Shown here one piece after another: positions 34,275-41,906 of a stretch of 49,986 bases of DNA. The position numbers were made by a program, and so were the translations under genes. The stretch spans positions 1 to 49,986 of the forward strand of contig JAKCCX010000016.1 of NCBI GenBank assembly GCA_021838715.1. Reading direction: 5' to 3'. Numbering within the stretch: position 1 is the stretch's first letter; each line of letters opens with the position of its first letter. A model generated the notes under the pieces. That model was not told the DNA's origin and ran no database searches. It saw nothing but the letters and a program-made list of their open reading frames with translations. Source of the stretch: Pseudomonadota bacterium (lineage in GTDB: Bacteria > Pseudomonadota > Gammaproteobacteria > Burkholderiales > Burkholderiaceae_F).

Positions 34275-35845
34275 TTTGATCCTCTACTGGGTTGCGGCGT
34301 CGCGAGCTCGGCATGCAGCCGCCGGCCGCAATCGGGGCACAAGGAAGGGCCGAAGGCGGGGTCCTGCCATCCCCCGCCCATGGCCACGAAGAGCCTCGCG
34401 GTATCGAGGTCGCGCTGTGCCTGCGCATTCGTGTAGCCGATCCGCGCCCGCTGTGCGGCGCGCTCGGCCGCGATCAGGTCGAGGACGCGGCCGCGGCCGG
34501 CCGCGTAGCGGATGCGCTGCAGGTCCGCCGCCGCCGTGGCGGCGTCGAGCGCGCGCCGTTCGGCGGCGGCGAAGGCGGAATCGTCGTCGAGCGCGTGCAG
34601 GGTGTCGGCGACCTGTCCGAACGCGGCCAGTACGGTCTGACGATATACCGCCAGCGAAGCATGGAAGGCGTCCACCGCCGCGCGGCGTTGCGCCTGGAGC
34701 GCGCCGCCGTGGAAGATCGGCACGGTCAGGCCGCCGGCCAGGGTCCAGAAGATGCTGCGCGACGTGCCCAGCGTCGTCGCCGCCAGCGCTGCGGTGCCGA
34801 TCGACGCCGAAATCGGGAAGCTCGGGTACATCTGCGCCGTGGCGATGCCGATGGCGGCGCTGCGCGCATGCAGTTGCGCCTGTGCCGCCTGGATGTCCGG
34901 ACGCTGCCGCACCAAGGCCGAGGGCAGGCTCACGGGCAACCGGGCCGGCAGCGTGAACCCGTCGAGATCGAAGCGCGGCGGCGACCACGCCGTGGGCGCC
35001 CGGCCCACGAGGACGGCGAGCGCATCCTGCGCCATGCTGCATTGTGCGCGCAGCGGCGGCAACGCGGCGCGGTCCTCCGCCAGTTGTGTTTGCGCCGCGA
35101 GTTCATCGCTGCGGTTGGCGCGTCCGGCCGCGCGCGCCTCCCGCACCAGCGCAAGATTTCTGCGGTCTTCGGCGATGATCGCCTGCGTCGCCTCGATCTG
35201 CCGCCGCAGCGAGGCGATCGCGAGGGCCTGCGTCGCCACGCTTCCCGTGACCGTCAGCCGCGCGGCGGCAAGCTGGTATTCCTGGGTGTCGGCGAGCGCC
35301 TGCTGCGCTTCCACGGTGCGCGCGGTGAGGCCGAAGGCGTCCGGCAGAAAACTTACCGTAGGCCCGACCTGATACAGGTTGAAGATCGGCAGCCCCTGGC
35401 TTGCCGACGGCAACAGTCCGAGGGCGAACGGCGGTCCCTTCTGCCGTTCCGCCGACGCCGCGAGATCGACCTGCGGGTAATAGCCGCCGCGGGCGACGGC
35501 GACGGCCTCCCGCGCCTGCGCCAGCGTCGCCCGCGCGGCGGCGAGCGTCGGACTGGTCGCGATCGCATCGCGCTCGACCCGGTCGAGTGCCGGATTGCGG
35601 AACATCCGCCACCATTGCGCGGAGACCGGCTGGCCTTCGATGAACCGCTGCACCGGTTCGCCCGCTCCCGGCGAGAGCCGCGATGTCGTCGATGCGGGGG
35701 CGAGGTGTTTCGCCGCCGGCGCGGTCGGCGGCACGAAGTCGGGACCGACGGTGCAGGCCGCCAACGGCAGGAGCGCGGCGAGACTTGCGGCGAAACCCGC
35801 GGCCGCGCATGTCCGCCGGCGCGGAAACGGCGGGAGCACCGTCAT
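34271..35845 (-). CDS. Outer membrane factor lipoprotein, TolC/NodT-type
   Basis: A 524-residue outer-membrane efflux channel. The signal peptide ends in the lipobox LAAC (Cys31), then TVGPDFVPP, the standard start of NodT-type factors. Two outer-membrane-efflux repeats follow with long helices (LAAARATLAQAREAVAVARG and the PSALVRQRPDIQAAQAQLHA block). The C-terminus carries an unusual CPDC pair after the usual end (GPSLCPDCGRRLHAEL). It completes the tripartite pump with the adaptor and ABC parts. Confidence 0.92.
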   Translation of the reverse strand: MTVLPPFPRRRTCAAAGFAASLAALLPLAACTVGPDFVPPTAPAAKHLAPASTTSRLSPGAGEPVQRFIEGQPVSAQWWRMFRNPALDRVERDAIATSPTLAAARATLAQAREAVAVARGGYYPQVDLAASAERQKGPPFALGLLPSASQGLPIFNLYQVGPTVSFLPDAFGLTARTVEAQQALADTQEYQLAAARLTVTGSVATQALAIASLRRQIEATQAIIAEDRRNLALVREARAAGRANRSDELAAQTQLAEDRAALPPLRAQCSMAQDALAVLVGRAPTAWSPPRFDLDGFTLPARLPVSLPSALVRQRPDIQAAQAQLHARSAAIGIATAQMYPSFPISASIGTAALAATTLGTSRSIFWTLAGGLTVPIFHGGALQAQRRAAVDAFHASLAVYRQTVLAAFGQVADTLHALDDDSAFAAAERRALDAATAAADLQRIRYAAGRGRVLDLIAAERAAQRARIGYTNAQAQRDLDTARLFVAMGGGWQDPAFGPSLCPDCGRRLHAELATPQPSRGSK

Positions 35846-36222
35846 GCGCGCCTCTTCCCGGGCTTTCCCGCACGCGACGACCGCGCAGGGACTTCACCCC
35901 GGCGTGTCGCAGTCCGGGATCGGGTGCGGGTTTCCGGGCGGCTCCCGCAACATTCGTCGCGGAGGTAGGAAGTCAGGTCCCGCATCAGCCGCAGGTTTGC
36001 CCGATAGCGCTGAAAGCGCCCCTCGGGCGCCGCCGTCACGAGGCCGGCCTGCGCCAGCGCCTTGAGGTGAAAGGACAGGTTCGATGGCGCCATGCCGAGC
36101 GCTGTCGCAATATCGCCTGCAACCATGCCGCGGACTCCCCGTTTTCCAAGCAAGCGGAACACGTCCAGCCGTCGGCCGGAGGAGAGTGCGCCCAGCAGGG
36201 TCGTTGCCGTCTCCGTTTCCAC
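35842..36222 (-). CDS. ArsR/SmtB-family transcriptional regulator
   Basis: A 126-residue winged-helix repressor. The recognition region is MAPSNLSFHLKALAQAGLV, followed by the wing EGRFQRYRAN. A cysteine pair (DECCGSRPE) lies just after the last helix, as in Acidithiobacillus-type ArsR proteins that bind As(III) with a Cys pair plus a third Cys; that third Cys is absent here. The basic C-terminal tail is long. It overlaps the outer-membrane factor gene by 4 nt and heads the six-gene exporter operon. A perfect inverted repeat directly upstream is the likely operator, giving autoregulation. Confidence 0.92.
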   Translation of the reverse strand: METETATTLLGALSSGRRLDVFRLLGKRGVRGMVAGDIATALGMAPSNLSFHLKALAQAGLVTAAPEGRFQRYRANLRLMRDLTSYLRDECCGSRPETRTRSRTATRRGEVPARSSRAGKPGKRRA

Positions 36223-36224
36223 GT

Positions 36225-36248
36225 TTCAATCCTACTGCAATGATTGAA
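36225..36248 (-). promoter_or_regulatory. Operator-like inverted repeat for the ArsR-family regulator
   Basis: Perfect 7-bp arms TTCAATC (36225-36231) and GATTGAA (36242-36248) are separated by 10 bp. The site ends three bases before the regulator's ATG, and overlaps AGGA (ribosome site) and TAGGAT (possible -10), so bound repressor would block expression of the whole operon. Confidence 0.65.
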
Positions 36249-36344
36249 TCGACACGGCGGCATCGTCCCCGATCCGCTAGATCGGCGCGGGAACTCCTGC
36301 GCAAGATCAACGATCGGACACGCGCCCCGCTCGCCCCGCAGGCG

Positions 36345-36386
36345 AAAAAAAAGGCGCCCGCGAGAAGGTCGATTCTCGCGCGCGCC
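36345..36386 (-). terminator. Rho-independent terminator of the four-Cys periplasmic gene
   Basis: On the minus strand a 14-bp stem with one mismatch (36386-36373 with 36366-36353), a 6-nt loop and a run of eight T residues (36352-36345) begin 26 nt after the stop at 36412. This is the only textbook intrinsic terminator I found in the window. Confidence 0.88.
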
Positions 36387-36411
36387 CGCCGTTGCCCGCG
36401 GGAAGCCGGGC

Positions 36412-36861
36412 TCAGGGCTTCGGCACCATGCAATCCCAGACGTCGCCTTCCGGCGACATGTTCGGGCAGCGCATCATGTGCGCCGTGCGCACTTCCTTGC
36501 CGTCGTGGAATTCGACGGAGAAATGCTGGTCCGGAATGTTCTGCAGATCGAACGTCGAATGGGCGGTGCACGGATGGTGGCGCCCGGCCGGCGCCGGCGT
36601 CAGGTCATAGGCGATCGCGATCTTGTCGCCCTTGATCCAGAACCGGGGGTTCTTCGGCTCCTGGCCGCAAACGATCGGATCGACGACGATGACGACGACG
36701 CGCTCCTTGCTGCGGTAGGGGAATACCTGGTGCGCTGTCGGAACCTTCTCCGCGATGGGAATCGAGGTGAACTTCATCGTGGGTTTGTCCTTCGGAACGT
36801 CGGCAAGTGCGGATGCGGACAACACGGTCGCAGCGATCAAAAATCCCACCTTTTTCAACAT
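36412..36861 (-). CDS. Periplasmic four-cysteine protein of unknown function
   Basis: A 149-residue exported protein: signal peptide MLKKVGFLIAATVLSASALA, then a mature domain without a recognised family. The four mature cysteines (IVCGQE, HPCTAH, MRCPN, WDCMV) could form two disulfides. Histidines and methionines are frequent in HHPCTAH, QHF and AHMMRCPNM. ATG 36861 has GGAG six bases upstream. It ends at a strong intrinsic terminator and appears to be a single-gene transcript. Confidence 0.8.
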   Translation of the reverse strand: MLKKVGFLIAATVLSASALADVPKDKPTMKFTSIPIAEKVPTAHQVFPYRSKERVVVIVVDPIVCGQEPKNPRFWIKGDKIAIAYDLTPAPAGRHHPCTAHSTFDLQNIPDQHFSVEFHDGKEVRTAHMMRCPNMSPEGDVWDCMVPKP

Positions 36862-37067
36862 CTTTTTCTCCGATGAGGGAAGAATCAAACCCACGCCACC
36901 GGGACCGGGACAGTGGGGCTCGGGGACGATCCTAACCCCATCGCCATGAAAAAAACAGGATGTCAATCTGCGTTTCCGCAAAAGGGGCGTCGGAAATGCC
37001 ATGCGCCATCGCGGCGCTGCCTCCAGGCGCCGTTGGGCACTCCCGGGCCGGGGACGGCGTGGGCGGG

Positions 37068-37943
37068 TCAGTAGATGCCCGGGGCGCCCGGCGGCCGGGT
37101 CTTGAAGCGCCGGTGGGTCCACAGGTATTGGTCCGGCATGCGCCGCACCCAGCGCTCGATCTCGCGGTTCATGCGGGCGGTGTCCTCTTCGACGCTGGCG
37201 CCGGGGAAGTCTTCCCAGGGCGGTTCGACGTGCAGCACGTAGCCGTCGGCCGTCTGCTCCGTCACGGTCATCACGACTTTCGCTCCGATCATGCGCGCGA
37301 TCCGCGACACCATGGGCAAGGTGGCGGCATCCACGCCGAAGAACGGCACGAAGATCGAATTGCTGTCGCCGGTGTCCATGTCGGGAAGGTAATAGAAAGG
37401 CAGCCCCGATTGCATCGCACGCAGCGCAGTCCGCAGCTCGGCGCCGCCGCGCGCGACCAGCAGTGGTTCGTTGAAGCGCGCGCGGCCGAATGCCAGCCAG
37501 CGGTCCCATACCGGGTTGGATTGGCGCGCGTAGATCGACACCGCCCGGAACTCGAGTGCGATGCGGGCGCCGCCGGCGTCGAGGCCGACGAAGTGGGGGG
37601 CGAGCATCAGCAAGGGGCGATTCGCCGGCGAACGCAGGTGTTCCATGCCTTCGGCGCGAACGAACTGCCGGACCTCGTCCGCCGGTGCGCGCCAGAGAAC
37701 GCCGTGATCGAGCGCGCCGCGCGCGACGTTGCGGAACATCCGGCGCAGAATGCCCCGCCGCTCGGCCTCGCCCAGATCCGGAAAACAGGCGCCCAGGTTC
37801 GCTTCGGCGATGCGCCGCCGCCGGGCCACGGCGAGCACGGCCAGATCGCCGATGCGGTCCGCAAGCCACCGGCGCGCCGCGGCGGACCAGCGGGCGCTCT
37901 GCAGGATCAGTGCGACCCAGAGGCGGGCAAGGGCGGCGTTCAT
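37068..37943 (-). CDS. LpxL/HtrB-type lysophospholipid or lipid A acyltransferase (second of pair)
   Basis: A 291-residue inner-membrane-associated acyltransferase. The catalytic HX4D/E dyad appears as APHFVGLD. LPFYYLPDMDTGDSNSIFVPFFG and the C-terminal WVRRMPDQYLWTHRRFKTRPPG are typical of LpxL-family proteins. It transfers a secondary acyl chain to lipid A or a related lipid. The start overlaps the stop of the upstream paralogue by 4 nt (37940-37943), so the two are translated together. Confidence 0.9.
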   Translation of the reverse strand: MNAALARLWVALILQSARWSAAARRWLADRIGDLAVLAVARRRRIAEANLGACFPDLGEAERRGILRRMFRNVARGALDHGVLWRAPADEVRQFVRAEGMEHLRSPANRPLLMLAPHFVGLDAGGARIALEFRAVSIYARQSNPVWDRWLAFGRARFNEPLLVARGGAELRTALRAMQSGLPFYYLPDMDTGDSNSIFVPFFGVDAATLPMVSRIARMIGAKVVMTVTEQTADGYVLHVEPPWEDFPGASVEEDTARMNREIERWVRRMPDQYLWTHRRFKTRPPGAPGIY

Positions 37944-38797
37944 GGCGGCGGCGGTTCCACGCCCGCCGGCACCTTGTACCGGTTGTAGCTCCACAGGTAC
38001 TGTTCCGGGCAGCGCCGGATCAGCCGCTCCATTTCCCGGTTGAGCGCCGCCGCGTCCTGCGCCGGATCGCCCGTCAGTGTTTCCGTCAGCGGTTCCCAGC
38101 GCAGGCGGAATCCTGCCCCCCGCGGACGGCGTAGTGCGACCACCGACACGACGATCGCATCGTTTGCGAGGGCGAGGCGCGCCGGCAGCGTCATGGTGTA
38201 CGCCGGCCGCCCGAAAAACGGCGCCCATACCCCCTCGCCGCGGGACGGCACCTGGTCGGGCAGCAGGCCCACGACCTGACGGTTGCGCAGCGCGCGCAGC
38301 ATCAGCCGCACCCCGTGCAGATCGGCCGGCGCCAGCAGCAGGCCGCTGCGCTGGCGCGCGAGTTCGAACAGCGGCCGCAGCACGGCCTTGCGCGGCACGC
38401 GATAGAGCGCCAGCATCGGCCGCCGCCGCCCGGCCGGGCTCCACATGTAGCTTTGCGCGATCGCTTCGAAACAGCCCAGATGCGGGGTGAGCATGAGCAC
38501 GGCGCGGTCCTGCGCCAGGATCGCTTCGACCACCTCGGGGTTTTCGGTTTCGACCCGCGCCAGGAGCTCTTCCCGCGGACGGGTCCAGACCCAGGCCAGT
38601 TCCAGCGCCTGCTTGCCGGCTTCCGCGACGGCGCGGGCCAGTGCGCGGTCCCGGTCCGGCAGGTCGCGCGGCAGGTTTTCGCGCAGGCGGCGGCGATACC
38701 CCGGCGAAGTGCGGTAGACGACCCGGCCGAGCACGGCGCCGAGCGCGTGCAGCACGCGCAGCGGCAGCAGGCCGAGGATCCGGAAGAGAAGCAGCAT
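37940..38797 (-). CDS. LpxL/HtrB-type lipid A acyltransferase (first of pair)
   Basis: A 285-residue acyltransferase with an N-terminal hydrophobic segment (LLLFRILGLLPLRVLHALGAV). The catalytic motif is TPHLGCFE (HX4E), followed by VVGLLPDQVPSRGEGVWAPFFG and the C-terminal LIRRCPEQYLWSYNRYKVP. It resembles its downstream neighbour over the full length, indicating an old tandem duplication with possibly different acyl or acceptor preferences. Paired copies beside metK are common in betaproteobacteria. It diverges from metK with a 257-bp spacer. Confidence 0.92.
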   Translation of the reverse strand: MLLLFRILGLLPLRVLHALGAVLGRVVYRTSPGYRRRLRENLPRDLPDRDRALARAVAEAGKQALELAWVWTRPREELLARVETENPEVVEAILAQDRAVLMLTPHLGCFEAIAQSYMWSPAGRRRPMLALYRVPRKAVLRPLFELARQRSGLLLAPADLHGVRLMLRALRNRQVVGLLPDQVPSRGEGVWAPFFGRPAYTMTLPARLALANDAIVVSVVALRRPRGAGFRLRWEPLTETLTGDPAQDAAALNREMERLIRRCPEQYLWSYNRYKVPAGVEPPPP

Positions 38798-38905
38798 AGG
38801 GACGGGATGCTACCGGCATTCCTTTCGAAGGCCGGGATCGCGGGTTCGCGTTGCACCGGACGGATTCCCCTGCCAGATTCCGGCAATATGCCCGCCATGC
38901 CGTTA

Positions 38906-38911
38906 TATACT
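38906..38911 (+). promoter_or_regulatory. Candidate -10 box upstream of metK
   Basis: TATACT (five of six consensus) lies about 145 bp before the metK ATG in the divergent acyltransferase-metK spacer. No convincing -35 is present at 16-18 bp, so this call is tentative. Confidence 0.3.
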
Positions 38912-39008
38912 GGGCGCACGGATCCGCTGGTTTAACGGTCAACTTGCAGGGCGGTCCGGGTCGGAGCCGGCATGTGCCGCCCGACGGTGATTCCTGCTAA
39001 AGCGCCAC

Positions 39009-39040
39009 CCGCCGTCCGGCGGTCATGGCGCCCCATGACC
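39009..39040 (+). promoter_or_regulatory. Overlapping hairpins in the metK 5' leader
   Basis: CCGCCG/CGGCGG (39009-39022) and a perfect 8-bp stem GGTCATGG/CCATGACC with a CGCC loop (39021-39040) share two bases, so they exclude one another. The second ends just before the ribosome site GGAG of metK. It does not match a SAM riboswitch that I recognise. Confidence 0.4.
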
Positions 39041-39054
39041 CGGAGACAAGGATT

Positions 39055-40230
39055 ATGGCGGGCGACTACCTCTTCACCTCGGAGTCCGTATCCGAAGGCC
39101 ATCCCGACAAGGTGGCGGACCAGATCTCGGACGCCGTTCTCGACGCGATCCTCGCGAAGGACGCCTCCGCGCGCGTTGCGGCGGAAACCCTGGTCACGAC
39201 CGGCCTCGTAGTGCTCGCCGGCGAGATCTCCACCCACGCGACGATCGACTATCAGAGCATCGCGCGCGAAGTCGTCAAGCGCATCGGCTACGACAACAGC
39301 GACTACGGCATGGACTACAAGGGCTGCGGCGTTCTGGTCTGCTACGACCGGCAAAGCCCCGACATCGCACAGGGCGTCGATGAAGGCAAAGGTCTCGATC
39401 TCGACCAGGGCGCCGGCGACCAGGGACTGATGTTCGGCTACGCCTGCGACGAAACGCAGGAATTCATGCCGGCGACGATTCACTACGCCCACCGCCTGGT
39501 GGAGCGCCAGGCCGACCTGCGCCGCGACGGCCGGCTGTCGTGGTTGCGCCCGGATGCCAAGTCGCAGGTGACCCTGCGCTACGTCGACGGCAGGCCGCAT
39601 TCGATCGACACGGTCGTCCTGTCGACCCAGCACGACCCGGACGTTGCGCACGAGACGCTGTGCGAGGCGGTGATCGAAGAAGTCATCAAGCCGGTCCTGC
39701 CCAAGGAGTGGATCCGCGACACGCGCTACCTGGTCAACCCCACCGGCCGGTTCGTCATCGGCGGTCCGCACGGCGACTGCGGTCTCACCGGGCGCAAGAT
39801 CATCGTCGACACCTATGGCGGCGCCTGCCCGCACGGCGGTGGCGCGTTCTCCGGCAAGGACCCGACCAAGGTCGACCGCTCGGCCGCCTATGCGGCGCGC
39901 TACGTCGCCAAGAACGTCGTCGCCGCCGGGTTGGCCAGGCGCTGCCAGGTGCAGCTGAGCTATGCCATCGGCTACTCCAAGCCGATCAACATCACCGTGA
40001 ACACCGCGGGGACCGGCGTGATCGCCGACGAGGCGATCGCTGCGCTGGTGCAGGAGCATTTCGATCTGCGGCCCAAGGGCATCGTGCACATGCTCGACCT
40101 GCGGCGTCCCGTGTACGAGAAAACCGCGGCCTACGGCCACTTCGGCCGCGACGAGCCGGGGTTCAGCTGGGAGCGCACCGACCGCGCCCCCGTCCTGCGC
40201 GACGCCGCGGGTCTCAAGGCGGCCGCTTGA
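39055..40230 (+). CDS. metK: S-adenosylmethionine synthetase
   Basis: A 391-residue cytoplasmic enzyme making SAM from methionine and ATP. Conserved blocks [31 protein letters not shown] and [19 protein letters not shown] are intact. ATG 39055 is preceded by GGAGACAAGG; the in-frame ATG ten codons earlier lies in the leader hairpin and lacks support. It starts a methyl-cycle neighbourhood with ahcY and metF on the same strand, interrupted by an HD-GYP gene. Confidence 0.97.
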   Translation: MAGDYLFTSESVSEGHPDKVADQISDAVLDAILAKDASARVAAETLVTTGLVVLAGEISTHATIDYQSIAREVVKRIGYDNSDYGMDYKGCGVLVCYDRQSPDIAQGVDEGKGLDLDQGAGDQGLMFGYACDETQEFMPATIHYAHRLVERQADLRRDGRLSWLRPDAKSQVTLRYVDGRPHSIDTVVLSTQHDPDVAHETLCEAVIEEVIKPVLPKEWIRDTRYLVNPTGRFVIGGPHGDCGLTGRKIIVDTYGGACPHGGGAFSGKDPTKVDRSAAYAARYVAKNVVAAGLARRCQVQLSYAIGYSKPINITVNTAGTGVIADEAIAALVQEHFDLRPKGIVHMLDLRRPVYEKTAAYGHFGRDEPGFSWERTDRAPVLRDAAGLKAAA

Positions 40231-40243
40231 GCGTCTGCTGAAG

Positions 40244-40305
40244 TTTCCGCGCGATTGGCGCGGAAATGGTGGGGTTTGGGCGCCGATTGCGTGCGATCGG
40301 CGCCC
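40244..40305 (+). terminator. Two perfect hairpins after metK
   Basis: TTTCCGCGC/GCGCGGAAA (40244-40266, 5-nt loop) and GGGCGCCGAT/ATCGGCGCCC (40278-40305, 8-nt loop) begin 13 nt after the metK stop. Neither is followed by a T run. They may terminate or stabilise the metK message, or form the leader of the HD-GYP gene. Confidence 0.45.
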
Positions 40306-40365
40306 GCAAAAACGGGCCAAGCTTGGTACGCTGGCCGGAGGACGTTTCACCCCCGCCGGCCTGCC

Positions 40366-41640
40366 ATGCTGAAGAAAATCTCCGTCGAGGATCTGCGCCC
40401 GGGCATGTTCGTCCACGAGCTGTGCGGTTCGTGGTGGGAGCATGCGCTCTGGCGTCGCCGCTTCGCCTGCCGGACCCCGGCAGAGGTCGCCAAGGTGCGC
40501 GAAAGCGGGGTCCGGCAGATCTGGATCGACACCGGGCGCGGTCTCGATGTCGTGCCGGATGGCGGCCACCCGGTGGTGACGGCGGACCAGGCGCGCCGAC
40601 AGATCGATGCCCGGCTCGACCGGGCGGCGGTGGCCCCGCGGACGGTCGCCGAGCCCAGGGTGGCGATCGCGGAAGAGCTGACGGCGGCAAAGTCCCTGCT
40701 GACCCGGTCCCGCTCGGGCATGTCCCGGTTGTTTGCCGAGGTGCGGTCCGGAAGCGCGATCGACATGGATCTTGCCGAGGAAGTCACCGCCAAGGTGACG
40801 GCGTCGGTGGTCCGGCATCCGGGCGCGCTGATCAGCCTGGCGCGCCTGCGCAGCGCCGACGATTACACGTACCTGCATTCCATCGCGGTCAGCGCTTCGA
40901 TGGCGGCGCTTGCGCGGCAACTGGGCATGGATGCGGAGCACATCCGCAAGGCCGGGCTGGCCGGGCTGCTGCTCGACATCGGCAAGGCGCGCGTCGCGCC
41001 GCAGATCCTGAACAAGCGCGGCGCGTTGACCGAGGCCGAGTTCGCCGCGGTGCGTGCGCATGCCGTAGAGGGGCACACATTGCTCGGCGAAATCGGCATC
41101 ACCGACCCCGACGTGCTCGACGTCTGCCTGCATCATCACGAAAAATACGACGGGACCGGCTATCCGCACGGGCTGAAAGGCGAAGAGATCGGCCGGATGG
41201 CACGCATGGCGGCGGTGTGCGATACCTTCGACGCCCTCACCGCGCCGCGGCCGCATCGCGAATCCTTGGGGATGGGGCCGGCGGATGCCGTGCGCAGCAT
41301 GGCGGACTGGGCGCAGGAGCAATTCGACGAATCGGTGTTCCAGGCGTTCGTGAAGACGGTCGGGGTATACCCGATCGGCTCGATCGTGCGCCTTGCCTGC
41401 GGTCGTGTCGGGGTCGTGGTCGACAGCAACCCCGACGCCATCCTGCGACCCAAGGTCAAGGTGTTCTATTCCCTGAACGCCAAGATGCGGATCATCCCCG
41501 AAGTCGTCGATCTCGGCGAGCGCGGCGCGCAAAACCGGATCGTCGGCCGCATGGATCCCGCCGCGCTGGGGCTGCGCCGGATCGATGAAGTGTGGGCGGC
41601 GGAGGCCTTGGCGGCCCTGCGCGGCAGGTCGGCCGCGTGA
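40366..41640 (+). CDS. HD-GYP domain protein (DUF3391 plus altered HD-GYP)
   Basis: A 424-residue cytoplasmic protein. Residues 1-110 match the DUF3391 domain that precedes many HD-GYP domains (KKISVEDLRPGMFVHEL). The HD-GYP domain follows: His171 in YLHSIAVS, then AGLLLDIGKARVAP where the expected HD pair is Leu203-Asp204, a GH in HAVEGHTLLGE, and HHHEKYDGTGYPHGL with Gly265-Tyr-Pro267. HD-GYP enzymes hydrolyse cyclic di-GMP; loss of the HD histidine, a metal ligand, suggests weakened or altered catalysis. It lies between metK and the SAH riboswitch, probably as its own transcript. Confidence 0.87.
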   Translation: MLKKISVEDLRPGMFVHELCGSWWEHALWRRRFACRTPAEVAKVRESGVRQIWIDTGRGLDVVPDGGHPVVTADQARRQIDARLDRAAVAPRTVAEPRVAIAEELTAAKSLLTRSRSGMSRLFAEVRSGSAIDMDLAEEVTAKVTASVVRHPGALISLARLRSADDYTYLHSIAVSASMAALARQLGMDAEHIRKAGLAGLLLDIGKARVAPQILNKRGALTEAEFAAVRAHAVEGHTLLGEIGITDPDVLDVCLHHHEKYDGTGYPHGLKGEEIGRMARMAAVCDTFDALTAPRPHRESLGMGPADAVRSMADWAQEQFDESVFQAFVKTVGVYPIGSIVRLACGRVGVVVDSNPDAILRPKVKVFYSLNAKMRIIPEVVDLGERGAQNRIVGRMDPAALGLRRIDEVWAAEALAALRGRSAA

Positions 41641-41700
41641 TCTGCGCCGCGCGCCCCGAGCACGAGTCGGCGCCTGGTTCGCGGTTTGGCGTCGCGCCGG

Positions 41701-41730
41701 ATTCCGCGGTTCATTCCGCGGTTCATTCCG
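41701..41730 (+). repeat. 12-bp tandem repeat directly upstream of the ahcY -10 box
   Basis: ATTCCGCGGTTC occurs twice and a half in tandem (41701-41712, 41713-41724, 41725-41730), ending exactly at the -10 box. It therefore fills the -35 and spacer region. Confidence 0.75.
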
Positions 41731-41736
41731 TATAAT
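41731..41736 (+). promoter_or_regulatory. Consensus -10 box of the ahcY riboswitch transcript
   Basis: TATAAT at 41731-41736 places the transcription start near 41743, five bases before the first conserved base of the riboswitch. The -35 region is made of the 12-bp tandem repeat and has no good consensus hexamer. Confidence 0.6.
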
Positions 41737-41747
41737 CCCGCGTTACG

Positions 41748-41874
41748 TTCCGAGGAGCGCTGCGACCGCGAGCACGGCCATCCGTGCGCTGCGGCCAGGC
41801 TCGGAGCGGCTTTCCCCCGGTTCGGCTCGGAGATTTCCCGGCCTCGCCGTGCGGGAGGCGTACAACGGCGCTCG
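41748..41874 (+). promoter_or_regulatory. S-adenosylhomocysteine (SAH) riboswitch
   Basis: The leader carries the hallmarks of the SAH riboswitch: CCGAGGAGCGCTGCGACC at the 5' end, the matching GCCAGGCTCGG strand (CCGAG pairs with CTCGG), and the 3' conserved CAACGGCGCTC whose GCGCTC closes on GAGCGC. It ends about 32 nt before the ahcY ATG. This class normally turns on SAH hydrolase genes when SAH accumulates, which fits the gene downstream. Confidence 0.92.
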
Positions 41875-41906
41875 CGAACCTGCTTCGACGAAAGGAGGGC
41901 GCGAGC

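Noticed and set aside
38943-39054. Known SAM riboswitch in the metK leader
   Set aside because: The conserved cores of the SAM riboswitch classes that I know are not visible; only simple hairpins are seen.
40278-40305. Hairpin read as a minus-strand intrinsic terminator
   Set aside because: No minus-strand gene ends here, and the nearby T-rich run precedes rather than follows the stem on that strand.
38932-41532. 866-codon minus-strand frame opposite metK and the HD-GYP gene
   Set aside because: Antisense shadow of two strongly conserved plus-strand genes.
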